The notes: generated from the letters alone by a model not told the origin. 35,022 nucleotides of DNA from an uncultured Bacilli bacterium (GCA_934183255.1 CAKPSD010000005.1:1-35022); one strand, 5' to 3'; numbered from the stretch's first letter, positions 25,396 through 34,127 are shown. Numbers and translations are program-made.

Positions 25396-26575
25396 TTATA
25401 CCTACCTTTAAATTAATATTGTTTGCTACTATCATTGCACTAGACCAAGCAAATTGAAGATTGTATCCCCCACATACTCCATCAACATCAAGCAGTTCTC
25501 CACCAACATAAACATTAGGATATTTCTTTAACTCTAAATTATCAGTTACTTCTTGCACACAAATACCACCTGAACATACTTGCGCTTCTTTGAAAGGATA
25601 ACTTCCAGTAACTAAAAATTCTAAATATTTTAAACTCTTTACTACTTCTTTTATTTGATTTATTGACATTTCTTTTTCTTCTTTAACAAAATTTTTACTA
25701 TAAATATAATCTGCTAATTTATCATTTATTAAACCTTTCAATAAAGATAATTTCATTTTATATTTTTCTAGCAAATATTTTTCTAACTCATAAGATTCCA
25801 TACCAGGAAACAAATCGAGAATAATTTTATAGTTCTCTTTTTCTCTATTTATATAACTGGAAGCATTAAAAACAGCTATTCCACTTAATGCATCATCTTT
25901 AAACATAACTTCTCCATCTTCTTCATAAACAATATCATTTTTACTATTTTCTAATGTAATTTTACACTTTACCCTTACACCCTTTAAACCAGAAATATCT
26001 TCTTTAACTAGTAAGGGGACTAAAGAAGGCTTTAAAGATGTTGTTTTAATATCTAATTGTGACAAGTAATTATATGCCTTTTCACTGCCTAAATTTGAAG
26101 CTAAACTTCCACTGCAACAAATAACATAATCAAAAATTATATACTCTTTATTACATAATAGTTTATATTTATTATTTTCTTTTTCTATACATTTTACTTC
26201 TGTATCTAGCATAAATTTAACATAGTTCAATTTTTCTTTTAAGCAATCTAAAACTGTATTAGATGATTCACTATAGGGATAGCATCTTCCTTCACTATCT
26301 ATTTTTGATAACATTCCTAATTTTTTAAACAAAGAAATAGTTTTATTACTATTATATCTATTAACAATTTTTAAGGCAAATTCATTATTATAATTGTTTT
26401 CTTTTACATTAATGTTAGTGAAATTGCATTTGCCATTACCGCTAGCTAATATCTTTTTACCTAATTTATTATTTTTCTCTATTACATAAATATCAAATTT
26501 ATCTTTTGATAATAGATTAGCTAATAATAACCCTGTCGCACCACCACCTATGATAGCCACTTTATACTTAACCAC
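25382..26575 (-). CDS. NAD(P)/FAD-dependent oxidoreductase, HI0933 family
   Basis: A 397-residue flavoprotein of the HI0933/YhiN family. It has the dinucleotide motif IIGGGATGLLLANLLS at the N-terminus, then KKILASGNGKCNFTN, the family signature, GRCYPYSESSNTVLDCL, and a C-terminal block with GGICVQEV and DVDGVCGGYNLQFAWSSA. The family's reaction is unknown despite wide conservation; it is often called an aminoacetone oxidase-like protein on weak evidence. It overlaps the flippase-like gene by 14 bases, so the two are translationally coupled. cwlD lies 51 bases upstream on the same strand. Confidence 0.92.
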   Translation of the reverse strand: MVKYKVAIIGGGATGLLLANLLSKDKFDIYVIEKNNKLGKKILASGNGKCNFTNINVKENNYNNEFALKIVNRYNSNKTISLFKKLGMLSKIDSEGRCYPYSESSNTVLDCLKEKLNYVKFMLDTEVKCIEKENNKYKLLCNKEYIIFDYVICCSGSLASNLGSEKAYNYLSQLDIKTTSLKPSLVPLLVKEDISGLKGVRVKCKITLENSKNDIVYEEDGEVMFKDDALSGIAVFNASSYINREKENYKIILDLFPGMESYELEKYLLEKYKMKLSLLKGLINDKLADYIYSKNFVKEEKEMSINQIKEVVKSLKYLEFLVTGSYPFKEAQVCSGGICVQEVTDNLELKKYPNVYVGGELLDVDGVCGGYNLQFAWSSAMIVANNINLKVGINGEK

Positions 26576-26626
26576 AATTTCACTTCCTTGTTTTTTTATT
26601 ATAAATTAACTATTTAAATTAAGCAA

Positions 26627-27316
26627 TTAATACACCTCACTAAAATATTTAATAATTCCTTTATATACTTTATTAGCAATTTTTCTTTGATAACTTTCTT
26701 CATTCAAATTAAGTCTCTCTTCTTTATTACTTAAGAAACCACATTCAAGTAGAACTCCAACTGGTTTTGTATTATTTAAAATATAATAATCTCCAAATTT
26801 TACTTTTTTATTTAAGGAAGACAACTCATTAAATTCATTTTGAATATAAGTAGCTAGTAGTTTACTATTATCATTCTTTTGATAAAAAGCCTGTCCTCCT
26901 TTTACATTACTTGAAGAATATGTATTTAAATGTATACTTATAAAAATATTAGGTTTACTATTATTTATATAACCAACTCTATTTTTAAGATCTTCTCTTT
27001 TTCTATTTTTTTGATATAAAGAAGCTAAATCATAATCTCCAGTTCTAGTAATTAAAACTTGTGAATTGGAATCAATTAATAATTCCATAAGGTATTCACT
27101 TATTTTTAAATTTATATTATCTTCTAATACATTTTCTACAGATGCACCATTATCTTTGCCACCATGTCCTGGATCAATATATATAATTTTTCCAATCAAA
27201 TTACTTTGTTCATTGTTATAATTATTTATTTTGGCTACTATAGTTACAAAAGCTACATTTATTAAGATAACTAAGCATATAAAAAACGAAATAATTATGC
27301 TAATTCTTTTTTTCAT
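26627..27316 (-). CDS. cwlD: Germination-specific N-acetylmuramoyl-L-alanine amidase CwlD
   Basis: A zinc amidase (Amidase_3) of 229 residues with an N-terminal signal or anchor segment (about residues 4-27). Active-site motifs are IDPGHGGKDNGA (zinc His), an LE-D-N segment with the zinc Glu, SIHLNTY (zinc His) and LLECGFLSNKEE (catalytic Glu). CwlD removes peptide from muramic acid as the first step to the muramic-delta-lactam of the spore cortex. Assignment over a generic cell-wall amidase rests on its size, sequence and location just after rplM-rpsI, the same order as in Bacillus. A sigma-E-like promoter precedes it. Confidence 0.87.
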   Translation of the reverse strand: MKKRISIIISFFICLVILINVAFVTIVAKINNYNNEQSNLIGKIIYIDPGHGGKDNGASVENVLEDNINLKISEYLMELLIDSNSQVLITRTGDYDLASLYQKNRKREDLKNRVGYINNSKPNIFISIHLNTYSSSNVKGGQAFYQKNDNSKLLATYIQNEFNELSSLNKKVKFGDYYILNNTKPVGVLLECGFLSNKEERLNLNEESYQRKIANKVYKGIIKYFSEVY

Positions 27317-27332
27317 AATTTCACCCTAATAA

Positions 27333-27361
27333 TAAATATGTTTTTCTATAAAGGAATATGA
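27333..27361 (-). promoter_or_regulatory. Candidate sigma-E (mother-cell) promoter of cwlD
   Basis: -35 TCATATT (27355-27361) fits the sigma-E consensus KMATATT fully. After a 14-base spacer comes CATATTTA (27333-27340), which matches the CATA core of the -10. It lies directly after the rpsI terminator, so cwlD is uncoupled from the ribosomal operon. Confidence 0.45.
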
Positions 27362-27388
27362 AAAAAGGAGAGAAAAATTCCCCCCTTT
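27361..27388 (-). terminator. Terminator of rplM-rpsI
   Basis: On the minus strand AAAGGGGGGA pairs with TCTCTCCTTT (10 bp with G-U pairs) around a 5-base loop, followed by T residues. It lies about 20 bases after the rpsI stop. Confidence 0.75.
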
Positions 27389-27407
27389 GATATAGTAAAA
27401 ATACAAA

Positions 27408-27848
27408 TTAACGTTTTGAGAATTGAGGTGCACGTCTTGCTGCTTTTAATCCGTATTTCTTACGTTCTTTGCTTCTTGCATCTCTTGTTAGCATACCATT
27501 AACTTTTAATACTGGTCTATATTCATTATTAGATGCTACTAATAATGCTCTAGCAATACCTAAACGAATAGCACCAGCTTGTCCAGAAGTGCCACCACCA
27601 TTTACATTTGCATATACATCAAATTTATCAGTTGTATTAGTTAAAGTAAGTGGTTGTTTAATATCCATAACTAGTGTTTGATATGGCATATATTCATTAA
27701 CATCAATACCATTAACTAAAATAGTACCAGTTCCTGGAACTAATCTAACACGTGCTACTGAACTCTTACGACGTCCTGTACCAGTATATTGAACTTTTTC
27801 TTTTTTAGCTACAGTTTTTTTAACTGTAGTAGTTTTAGTTGCTGCCAT
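27408..27848 (-). CDS. rpsI: 30S ribosomal protein S9 (uS9)
   Basis: The 146-residue protein contains YTGTGRRKSSVARVRL, DVYANVNGGGTSGQAGAIR and the C-terminal tail QFSKR that reaches the P-site tRNA. An N-terminal extension of about 18 residues rich in Lys, Thr and Ala makes it longer than the usual 130. AGGAGG precedes the ATG. It is co-transcribed with rplM, 11 bases apart. Confidence 0.98.
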   Translation of the reverse strand: MAATKTTTVKKTVAKKEKVQYTGTGRRKSSVARVRLVPGTGTILVNGIDVNEYMPYQTLVMDIKQPLTLTNTTDKFDVYANVNGGGTSGQAGAIRLGIARALLVASNNEYRPVLKVNGMLTRDARSKERKKYGLKAARRAPQFSKR

Positions 27849-27859
27849 TTTTTTACCTC

Positions 27860-28300
27860 CTATAAGTTAACATCCAATACTTCAGGCTTTTGTGCTGTAT
27901 GTGGATGTTCATTTCCTTCATATACGAATAATTTCTTATAGATTTGTCTTCCTAGTCTGCCTTTAGGTAACATACCCCAAACAGCTCTTTCAAACATTTC
28001 TACTGGATATTGATCTAGCATTGTCTTAGCACTTCTTGTTCTAAGACCTCCTGAGAATTGAGAGTGATTGTAATAATTTTTAGTTTCTAACTTATTACCT
28101 GTTAATTTTACAGCCTTTGCATTTAGAACAATTACATAATCTCCACAATCAACATTAGGAGTATAAGTAACTTTATTCTTACCTGTTAAAACTTCAGCAA
28201 TTTCTGAAGCTAGACGACCAAGTGGCTTATCTTGTGCATCTATTACATACCATTTACGGTTTACATCTTCTTTTTTAATCATAGTAGTCTGACGTTGCAT
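27860..28300 (-). CDS. rplM: 50S ribosomal protein L13 (uL13)
   Basis: The 146-residue protein has KWYVIDAQDKPLGRLASEIA, GDYVIVLNAKAVKLTGNK and a GMLPKGRLGRQIYKKL segment, all typical of uL13. AAGGAGG lies 10 bases before the ATG at 28300. It is the first gene of the rplM-rpsI transcript, with a promoter and a structured leader upstream. Confidence 0.98.
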   Translation of the reverse strand: MQRQTTMIKKEDVNRKWYVIDAQDKPLGRLASEIAEVLTGKNKVTYTPNVDCGDYVIVLNAKAVKLTGNKLETKNYYNHSQFSGGLRTRSAKTMLDQYPVEMFERAVWGMLPKGRLGRQIYKKLFVYEGNEHPHTAQKPEVLDVNL

Positions 28301-28366
28301 GACTAATTTTCCTCCTTCATACCTATAATTGTAACTTTACCGGGGCTACAATAAGGCATATTGCCG
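28301..28366 (-). promoter_or_regulatory. Probable L13-type structured leader of rplM
   Basis: Between the promoter and rplM the minus strand can form GGCA-ATA-TGCC (28355-28365) and an ATTGTA/TACAAT stem (28328-28333 with 28347-28352) whose loop is GC-rich in an otherwise A/T-rich area. Firmicute rplM genes often carry an autoregulatory leader at this place; the match here is by position and shape only. Confidence 0.45.
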
Positions 28367-28372
28367 TGTATA

Positions 28373-28401
28373 ATGTTATATTATTTGATGTTTAAAGTCA
28401 A
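28373..28401 (-). promoter_or_regulatory. Sigma-A promoter of rplM-rpsI
   Basis: -35 TTGACT (28396-28401), a 17-base spacer, and -10 TAACAT (28373-28378). An overlapping TATAAC at shorter spacing is an alternative -10. Confidence 0.55.
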
Positions 28402-28415
28402 GATTTTTTTAAAAT

Positions 28416-28437
28416 AAAAAAGTATGTTTCCATACTT
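28416..28437 (-). terminator. Terminator of the nicotinamidase-like gene
   Basis: AAGTATG and CATACTT form a 7-bp stem around a GAAA loop (minus strand), then a T-rich tract. It lies just beyond the stop at 28440. Confidence 0.75.
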
Positions 28438-28439
28438 AA

Positions 28440-29021
28440 TTATCTAATATTATTTTTTTTAAGAATCTGAGTACTGGTAACAATATTTGCCCCATTCTTT
28501 TTCATTTCATTTAAGGCATTATTATGTCTAGTAGAAGCATCATTATTTGGCCCATCAAATGTTGCTACTAAATCACTTACAACATATACATTTGATTTTA
28601 ATTTTTTATTTTTTATAAAGTCTAAAAGGGTCATTGTTATATTCTTTACGCAAATTTCTGTAACTCCTCCAACAACATAAAAATCAACATCTGCTTTAGT
28701 TGAAAATTCAAATGGATTTTTAGCAACAAAGCCATTTGTTGTTTGCTTTTCAACATAATAATCATTAAGTCCTAATAATTCATCAACATATTCACTTTCA
28801 TGAGTTCCCTTAATGCAATGAACAGGATATACTTTAAATTCTTCATCGTTTATATTATGTGCATCGCTATAATATACTACTTTTGCATTTTTGTTTTTTA
28901 ATTCAATAATGAATTTTTTCATTGGCAACACTAACTTATTTAAATTTTCAGTAAACATATTGCCTTCTCTTGTAAATCCATTATTCATATCTATGACCAA
29001 TAATATTTTTTCGTTTTGCAT
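28440..29021 (-). CDS. Nicotinamidase/isochorismatase-like cysteine hydrolase
   Basis: The 193-residue protein has the catalytic triad of the family: Asp in LLVIDMNNGF near the N-terminus, a Lys in the region after EYVDELLG, and Cys in GGVTEICVKN. The metal-site pattern SDAHNINDEEF and VHCIKGT resembles nicotinamidases, which deamidate nicotinamide in NAD salvage; isochorismatase-like activity cannot be excluded. I chose the ATG at 29021 because it follows the upstream stop by one base and has GGAAGAAG at fair spacing; the longer frame from 29066 lies in the upstream gene. Confidence 0.82.
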   Translation of the reverse strand: MQNEKILLVIDMNNGFTREGNMFTENLNKLVLPMKKFIIELKNKNAKVVYYSDAHNINDEEFKVYPVHCIKGTHESEYVDELLGLNDYYVEKQTTNGFVAKNPFEFSTKADVDFYVVGGVTEICVKNITMTLLDFIKNKKLKSNVYVVSDLVATFDGPNNDASTRHNNALNEMKKNGANIVTSTQILKKNNIR

Positions 29022-29022
29022 A

Positions 29023-29592
29023 TTATTTTTCTTCTTCCATAAATGGAGTATCTTTTTCATCTTCATTTTTTTCTTCTAATGCTTTTATTTCTATCTTTGT
29101 TTCATTTGTTTTTTCTTCGCTATCTTCTTCAGTTGTATTTTTAGTAGTATCATCGTTCTTTATTGATGTATTTACTTTTTCATTTTCCTCCACAATTTCA
29201 ATTTTACCTTTTGTAGCATTAATAACAAACATTGCAGCAACATATACAAGAGAGCCTATTGATATCAATTGAGATATAATTACTAAAACACTCCAAAAAT
29301 TAAAACTATTTTTTATATACACATTAATATCAAATACATCATTTACTAAAAAGAATAATATATTAAGAAGTGTTATAGCACCAATAAGTGAAAGTTCAAC
29401 CATGTTTTCTTTTATATTTATTTTTTTATCAAATAATTCATATGCATATATAGTAGCTAAAACCACAATAATTGCAGCAGCAGAGCAATAATATCCTCCA
29501 AATACTCCAGAAATAGAAACGTTAAGCATACCTACTAAAAAAATGAATACGCTAATTAAAAAATGTTTTGTTTTGTTTTTTTCAAATGTCAT
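29023..29592 (-). CDS. Membrane protein with acidic tail, function unknown
   Basis: The 189-residue protein has about four membrane segments between residues 10 and 120, then a long, very acidic Glu/Lys/Thr-rich tail without predicted fold. No family is recognised. The start at 29592 has GGGTG upstream and a good promoter just before; the longer frame from 29655 would cross that promoter. The stop is one base from the nicotinamidase-like start, so the two genes are co-transcribed, but no functional link is evident. Confidence 0.6.
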   Translation of the reverse strand: MTFEKNKTKHFLISVFIFLVGMLNVSISGVFGGYYCSAAAIIVVLATIYAYELFDKKINIKENMVELSLIGAITLLNILFFLVNDVFDINVYIKNSFNFWSVLVIISQLISIGSLVYVAAMFVINATKGKIEIVEENEKVNTSIKNDDTTKNTTEEDSEEKTNETKIEIKALEEKNEDEKDTPFMEEEK

Positions 29593-29609
29593 AAAATTCA
29601 CCCAAATAT

Positions 29610-29637
29610 ATTTTACCATTAATAGATATAAATGCAA
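29610..29637 (-). promoter_or_regulatory. Promoter of the membrane protein/nicotinamidase pair
   Basis: -35 TTGCAT (29632-29637), a 16-base spacer, and -10 TAAAAT (29610-29615). It lies directly after the tuf terminator. Confidence 0.6.
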
Positions 29638-29653
29638 GTAAATTTTTATAAGC

Positions 29654-29682
29654 AAAAAGGAGCTATTTGCTCCTTTTATTTT
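29654..29682 (-). terminator. Terminator of the str operon after tuf
   Basis: On the minus strand AAAAGGAGC and GCTCCTTTTT form a stem with a 5-base loop, then T residues. Confidence 0.85.
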
Positions 29683-29710
29683 ATACGTATAAACTTTTTT
29701 ATTTTAATTA

Positions 29711-30895
29711 TTAAGCAATGATATCGATTACGCTACCAGCACCTACAGTACGTCCACCTTCACGGATAGAGAACTTAGTACCTTTTTCAACAGCGATTGG
29801 GTGAATTAATTCAACTTCCATTTCGATATTATCGCCAGGCATTACCATTTCAACTCCTTCAGGAAGTTTGATAGTACCAGTAATATCTGTAGTACGGAAA
29901 TAGAATTGAGGACGATAGTTTCCAAAGAATGGAGTATGTCTTCCACCTTCTTCTTTTGATAATACATATACTTGTGCCTTAAATTTACTATGAGGTTTAA
30001 CAGTACCAGGTTTTGCTAATACTTGACCACGTAATACTTCATCACGGTTAACACCACGAAGTAAAGCTCCAATATTATCTCCAGCTTGAGCGAAGTCTAA
30101 TAATTTACGGAACATTTCGATACCAGTAACAACTGTTTTCTTTGTTTCTCTAATACCAATGATTTCAACTTCTTCGTTGATTTTTACCATACCTCTTTCT
30201 ACTCTACCTGTAGCAACTGTACCACGACCAGTGATTGTGAATACATCTTCGATAGGCATTAAGAATGGTTTATCAGTATCTCTTGTAGGTTCTGGAATAT
30301 ATGCATCAACAGCATCCATTAATTCATCAATTGAACCAACCCATTTTGGATCTCCTTCAAGAGCTTTTAGAGCAGAACCTCTAATAATTGGAGTAGTATC
30401 TCCAGGGAAGCCATATTCATTTAATAAATCTCTAACTTCCATTTCAACTAAGTCTAATAATTCTTCATCATCAACCATATCACATTTGTTCATATAAACG
30501 ATGATATAAGGAACACCAACTTGACGAGAAAGTAAGATGTGTTCTCTTGTTTGAGGCATTGGTCCATCTGTAGCAGCTACAACTAAGATAGCTCCATCCA
30601 TTTGTGCAGCACCAGTAATCATGTTTTTGATATAGTCTGCGTGTCCTGGACAGTCTACGTGAGCATAGTGTCTCTTTGCTGTTTCATATTCGATGTGAGC
30701 TGTGTTAATAGTTATACCACGAGCTTTTTCTTCTGGAGCAGAGTCGATTTCAGCATATCCTTTTGCTTCTCCTCCAAATTTGCTTGCAAGTCTTGTAGCG
30801 ATTGCAGCAGTTAATGTAGTTTTACCATGGTCAACGTGTCCAATAGTACCTATATTAACGTGTGGTTTTGATCTGTCAAATTTTTGTTTTGCCAT
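29711..30895 (-). CDS. tuf: Elongation factor Tu
   Basis: Delivers aminoacyl-tRNA to the ribosome. The 394 residues contain GHVDHGKTTL (P-loop), the switch I segment with RGITIN, DCPGHADY (G3), NKCD (G4) and SALKALEGD (a GSALKAL form of G5), followed by the two beta-barrel domains and an ending in GAGSVIDIIA. GGGGGAAA precedes the ATG. It is the fourth gene of the str operon, 91 bases after fusA, and also has its own promoter. Confidence 0.99.
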   Translation of the reverse strand: MAKQKFDRSKPHVNIGTIGHVDHGKTTLTAAIATRLASKFGGEAKGYAEIDSAPEEKARGITINTAHIEYETAKRHYAHVDCPGHADYIKNMITGAAQMDGAILVVAATDGPMPQTREHILLSRQVGVPYIIVYMNKCDMVDDEELLDLVEMEVRDLLNEYGFPGDTTPIIRGSALKALEGDPKWVGSIDELMDAVDAYIPEPTRDTDKPFLMPIEDVFTITGRGTVATGRVERGMVKINEEVEIIGIRETKKTVVTGIEMFRKLLDFAQAGDNIGALLRGVNRDEVLRGQVLAKPGTVKPHSKFKAQVYVLSKEEGGRHTPFFGNYRPQFYFRTTDITGTIKLPEGVEMVMPGDNIEMEVELIHPIAVEKGTKFSIREGGRTVGAGSVIDIIA

Positions 30896-30950
30896 TTTTA
30901 AATTTCCCCCTTATTTTTTTATTTTTTTCTTTTATAAAACTATACTTAAT

Positions 30951-30979
30951 ATTATAGCAAAATACAAACAAAATCAATA
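30951..30979 (-). promoter_or_regulatory. Internal promoter for tuf with extended -10
   Basis: TGCTATAAT (30951-30959) is an extended -10. A weak -35 TATTGA (30974-30979) lies 17 bases from the hexamer. This would allow tuf to be expressed above the rest of the operon. Confidence 0.6.
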
Positions 30980-30986
30980 AAACTTA

Positions 30987-33062
30987 TTAATTATTTGTAG
31001 TGTTCTTTTTAATGATTTGCTCTGTTATATATTTAGGAGCTTCCTCATATCTAAAGAATGTCATTGTGTAGTTTCCTCTACCTTGAGTAAATGATCTTAA
31101 ATCAGTTGCATAACCAAACATTTCTGATAGTGGAACATAACCATCTATTACTTGTAAATTACCTCTAGCCTCAAATCCTTCTATTCTACCTCTTCTAGAG
31201 TTAATATCACCCATAGCGTCTCCTTGATATTCCATAGGGACTACTACTTCAACCTTCATTATAGGTTCTAGTAATACTGGTTTACATTTTTTAGCAGCTT
31301 CTCTTAATGCCATTGAAGCAGCAATTTTGAAGGCCATTTCACTTGAGTCAACATCATGATATGATCCATCAAATAAGGTTGCTTTTATATCAATAACAGG
31401 ATATCCTGCCAAAATACCTTTTGTTAAAGCTTCTTGTAATCCTTCGTTAACTGGTTTAATGTATTCTTTTGGAACAACACCACCAACGATTGCATCAACG
31501 AATTCATAACCTTTACCTTCATTTGGTTCAAGTTTTAACCATACATGTCCATATTGACCTCTACCACCAGATTGACGAATAAATTTACCTTCGCAATCAG
31601 CAGGAACTCTAATAGTTTCTCTGTATGCAACTTGTGGAGCACCAACATTAGCTTCAACTTTAAATTCTCTTCTTAAACGATCTATAATGATATCCAAATG
31701 TAATTCACCCATACCAGCAATTATTGTTTGACCTGTTTCATTGTTAGTATAAGCTCTGAAAGTTGGATCTTCTTCAGCTAATTTACCTAGAGCAACACTT
31801 AATTTTTCTTGGTCGGATTTAGTTTTTGGCTCTACAGCAAGTTCTATAACTGGATCTGAGAATTCCATTTTTTCAAGAATTACTTCATGATTTTCATCAC
31901 ATAATGTATCACCAGTTGTAGTTTCTTTTAATCCTACAGCAGCAGCAATATCACCTGAATAAACAGTTGTAATTTCTTTTCTTTGGTTAGCATGCATTTG
32001 AAGAATTCTTCCTAAACGCTCTCTTTTACCTTTTGTTGAATTCATTAAATAACTTCCTGATTGTGCAGTACCTGCATAAACTCTGAAGAATGTTAATTTA
32101 CCAACAAATGGATCTGTCATAACTTTGAATGCCAATGCAGCAAATGGCGAATCATCACTAATTGTTAAAGTTACTTCATTACCATGTTCATCTATTCCTT
32201 TTGCAGCAGGAATATCTAATGGTGATGGTAAGTAATCAATAACTGCATCTAGTAAAGGTTGGATACCTTTATTCTTATATGCACTTCCACCTAATACTGG
32301 GAAGAATTTACCAGTTAAAACAGCTTTTCTTATTGTAGATTTTATTTCTTCAATAGATACTTCTTGTTCGTCAAGAACTTTCATCATCATATCATCATCG
32401 AATTCAGCTAAAGCTTCTATTAATTCTTTACGATATGCTTCGCATTTTTCTACTAAATCAGCTGGAACTTCTTTTTCAGTAACTACTAATCCCTTATCAT
32501 CTTCATAGTAGTATGCTTTTCTTTCAATAATATCAACTACGCCCTTTAGTTGACTTTCTGCACCTATAGGGAAGTTAATAGGATGTGCATTAGCACCTAA
32601 TTTTGTATGTAATGATTTAACACTCATATCAAAGTCAGCACCTATAGCATCCATTTTATTTACAAAAACAATACGTGGAACTCCATATTTAATACCTTGT
32701 CCCCAAACTGTTTCTGTTTGTGGTTCAACACCATTTTTTCCATCTAGTAATGTAACAGCACCATCAAGTACACGAAGTGATCTTTCTACTTCTACTGTAA
32801 AGTCTACGTGTCCTGGAGTATCAATTATATTAATTCTATAATTTTTCCAGTGAGCAGTTGTTGCAGCAGATGTAATAGTAATACCACGTTCTTGTTCTTG
32901 CTCCATCCAGTCCATAGTAGCAGTACCTTCATGAGTATCACCAATTTTATGGTTAATTCCTGTGTAGAACAAAATTCTCTCAGTTGCAGTAGTTTTACCA
33001 GCATCAATGTGAGCCATTATACCAATGTTTCTAGTTTTTTCTAGAGAAACACTTCTACCCAT
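30987..33062 (-). CDS. fusA: Elongation factor G
   Basis: A translocation GTPase of 691 residues. Motifs are AHIDAGKTT (P-loop), GITITSAATT (switch I), DTPGHVDF (G3), NKMD (G4), the domain IV segment GGRGQYGHVW, and a domain V ending in RGNYTMTF. AAGGAGG lies upstream of the ATG. It lies 23 bases after rpsG. Confidence 0.99.
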   Translation of the reverse strand: MGRSVSLEKTRNIGIMAHIDAGKTTATERILFYTGINHKIGDTHEGTATMDWMEQEQERGITITSAATTAHWKNYRINIIDTPGHVDFTVEVERSLRVLDGAVTLLDGKNGVEPQTETVWGQGIKYGVPRIVFVNKMDAIGADFDMSVKSLHTKLGANAHPINFPIGAESQLKGVVDIIERKAYYYEDDKGLVVTEKEVPADLVEKCEAYRKELIEALAEFDDDMMMKVLDEQEVSIEEIKSTIRKAVLTGKFFPVLGGSAYKNKGIQPLLDAVIDYLPSPLDIPAAKGIDEHGNEVTLTISDDSPFAALAFKVMTDPFVGKLTFFRVYAGTAQSGSYLMNSTKGKRERLGRILQMHANQRKEITTVYSGDIAAAVGLKETTTGDTLCDENHEVILEKMEFSDPVIELAVEPKTKSDQEKLSVALGKLAEEDPTFRAYTNNETGQTIIAGMGELHLDIIIDRLRREFKVEANVGAPQVAYRETIRVPADCEGKFIRQSGGRGQYGHVWLKLEPNEGKGYEFVDAIVGGVVPKEYIKPVNEGLQEALTKGILAGYPVIDIKATLFDGSYHDVDSSEMAFKIAASMALREAAKKCKPVLLEPIMKVEVVVPMEYQGDAMGDINSRRGRIEGFEARGNLQVIDGYVPLSEMFGYATDLRSFTQGRGNYTMTFFRYEEAPKYITEQIIKKNTTNN

Positions 33063-33085
33063 TGTTTATTTTTCCTCCTTTTTTA

Positions 33086-33559
33086 TTAATTCCAATTGTA
33101 ATGTGCAAATGCTTTATTAGCTTCAGCCATCTTATGTGTATCATCGCGTTTCTTTACAGATTGTCCTGTACCATTTGATGCATCAATTATTTCATTTGCT
33201 AATTTTTCAACCATGCTTTTTTCACTACGTAATCTTGCATAGTTAACTAACCATCTAAGTCCTAAAGTTTTTCTTCTTTCATCGCTTACCTCAACAGGAA
33301 CTTGATAGTTTTGCCCACCTACTCTACGAACTTTCAATTCAAGTACTGGCATTATATTTTCCATTGCTTGTTCAAAAACTTCATTAGCAGGTTTTCCTGT
33401 TTTTTCTTCAACTTTAGCAAAAGCTTTATATAATGTTGATTGTGCAAGTCCTCTCTTACCATCAATCATCATTTTATTTATTAAACGAGTTACTAACTTA
33501 CTATTATAAATAGGATCAGCTAAAACGTCTCTTTTTGCTATATAACCCTTACGTGGCAT
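33086..33559 (-). CDS. rpsG: 30S ribosomal protein S7 (uS7)
   Basis: The 157-residue protein starts MPRKGYIAKRDVLADPIYNS and includes GKPANEVFEQAMENIMP and RRVGGQNYQVPVEV, and ends AFAHYNWN, as bacterial uS7 does. AAAGGAGG precedes the start. It is the second gene of the str operon, 26 bases after rpsL. Confidence 0.98.
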   Translation of the reverse strand: MPRKGYIAKRDVLADPIYNSKLVTRLINKMMIDGKRGLAQSTLYKAFAKVEEKTGKPANEVFEQAMENIMPVLELKVRRVGGQNYQVPVEVSDERRKTLGLRWLVNYARLRSEKSMVEKLANEIIDASNGTGQSVKKRDDTHKMAEANKAFAHYNWN

Positions 33560-33585
33560 ATATTATCCTCCTTTCAATATTTTAA

Positions 33586-34008
33586 TTAATTTTTAGCAGC
33601 TTTTGGTTTCTTTGTACCATACAAAGATCTGCCTTGTTTTCTATTATTAACACCAGCACAATCTAAAGTTCCTCTAACAATGTGATATCTAACACCAGGT
33701 AAATCTTTAACACGTCCACCACGGATTAAAACAACACTATGTTCTTGTAAATTGTGTCCTTCACCACCAATATACGCAGTAACTTCCATACCATTGCTAA
33801 GTTTAACACGCGCATACTTTCTTAAAGCTGAGTTTGGCTTTTTAGGTGTTTTAGTACCAACACGTGTACAAACTCCTCTTTTTTGTGGGCTCTTAGTATT
33901 AGTAGTTTTTTTCTTTAAAGAGTTTCTTCCTTTACTCAAAGCAGGTGCTTTAGACTTATACTCACTCTTTTCTCTACTATTACGAACTAATTGACTAAAT
34001 GTAGGCAT
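33586..34008 (-). CDS. rpsL: 30S ribosomal protein S12 (uS12)
   Basis: The 140-residue protein has MPTFSQLVRN, SPQKRGVCTRVGT, PKKPNSALRKYARVKL and the highly conserved GHNLQEHSVVLIRGGRVKD. The Lys residues at the two sites where streptomycin resistance changes occur are the wild-type form. I chose the ATG at 34008 (AAAGGAG upstream); an in-frame extension to 34059 would consume a leader hairpin. It is the first gene of the str operon. Confidence 0.98.
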   Translation of the reverse strand: MPTFSQLVRNSREKSEYKSKAPALSKGRNSLKKKTTNTKSPQKRGVCTRVGTKTPKKPNSALRKYARVKLSNGMEVTAYIGGEGHNLQEHSVVLIRGGRVKDLPGVRYHIVRGTLDCAGVNNRKQGRSLYGTKKPKAAKN

Positions 34009-34023
34009 ATTTTTTCTCCTTTC

Positions 34024-34087
34024 TAACACACAACCCCAGGTGTGTCGATTATGTGTCATTTAAAAAGCCAAAATAGGCCTAAAAATG
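34024..34087 (-). promoter_or_regulatory. Leader of the str operon with two hairpins
   Basis: On the minus strand AGGCC and GGCTT form a small stem followed by TTT, like a weak terminator. Downstream, ACACAC and GTGTGT form a 6-bp stem around CTGGGGTT, just before the rpsL ribosome binding site. Together they could act as an attenuator or as a ribosomal-protein binding site. Confidence 0.4.
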
Positions 34088-34097
34088 ATACGTATTG

Positions 34098-34127
34098 ATT
34101 TTACTACGCATTCATAACATATGTCAA
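34098..34127 (-). promoter_or_regulatory. Sigma-A promoter of the str operon
   Basis: A perfect -35 TTGACA (34122-34127), an 18-base spacer, and -10 TAAAAT (34098-34103). The leader to rpsL is about 80 bases. Confidence 0.75.

Noticed and set aside
30159..30497. Plus-strand open frame of 112 codons
   Set aside because: It is antisense to tuf, whose reading frame is certain; Ser/Ile-rich shadow sequence.
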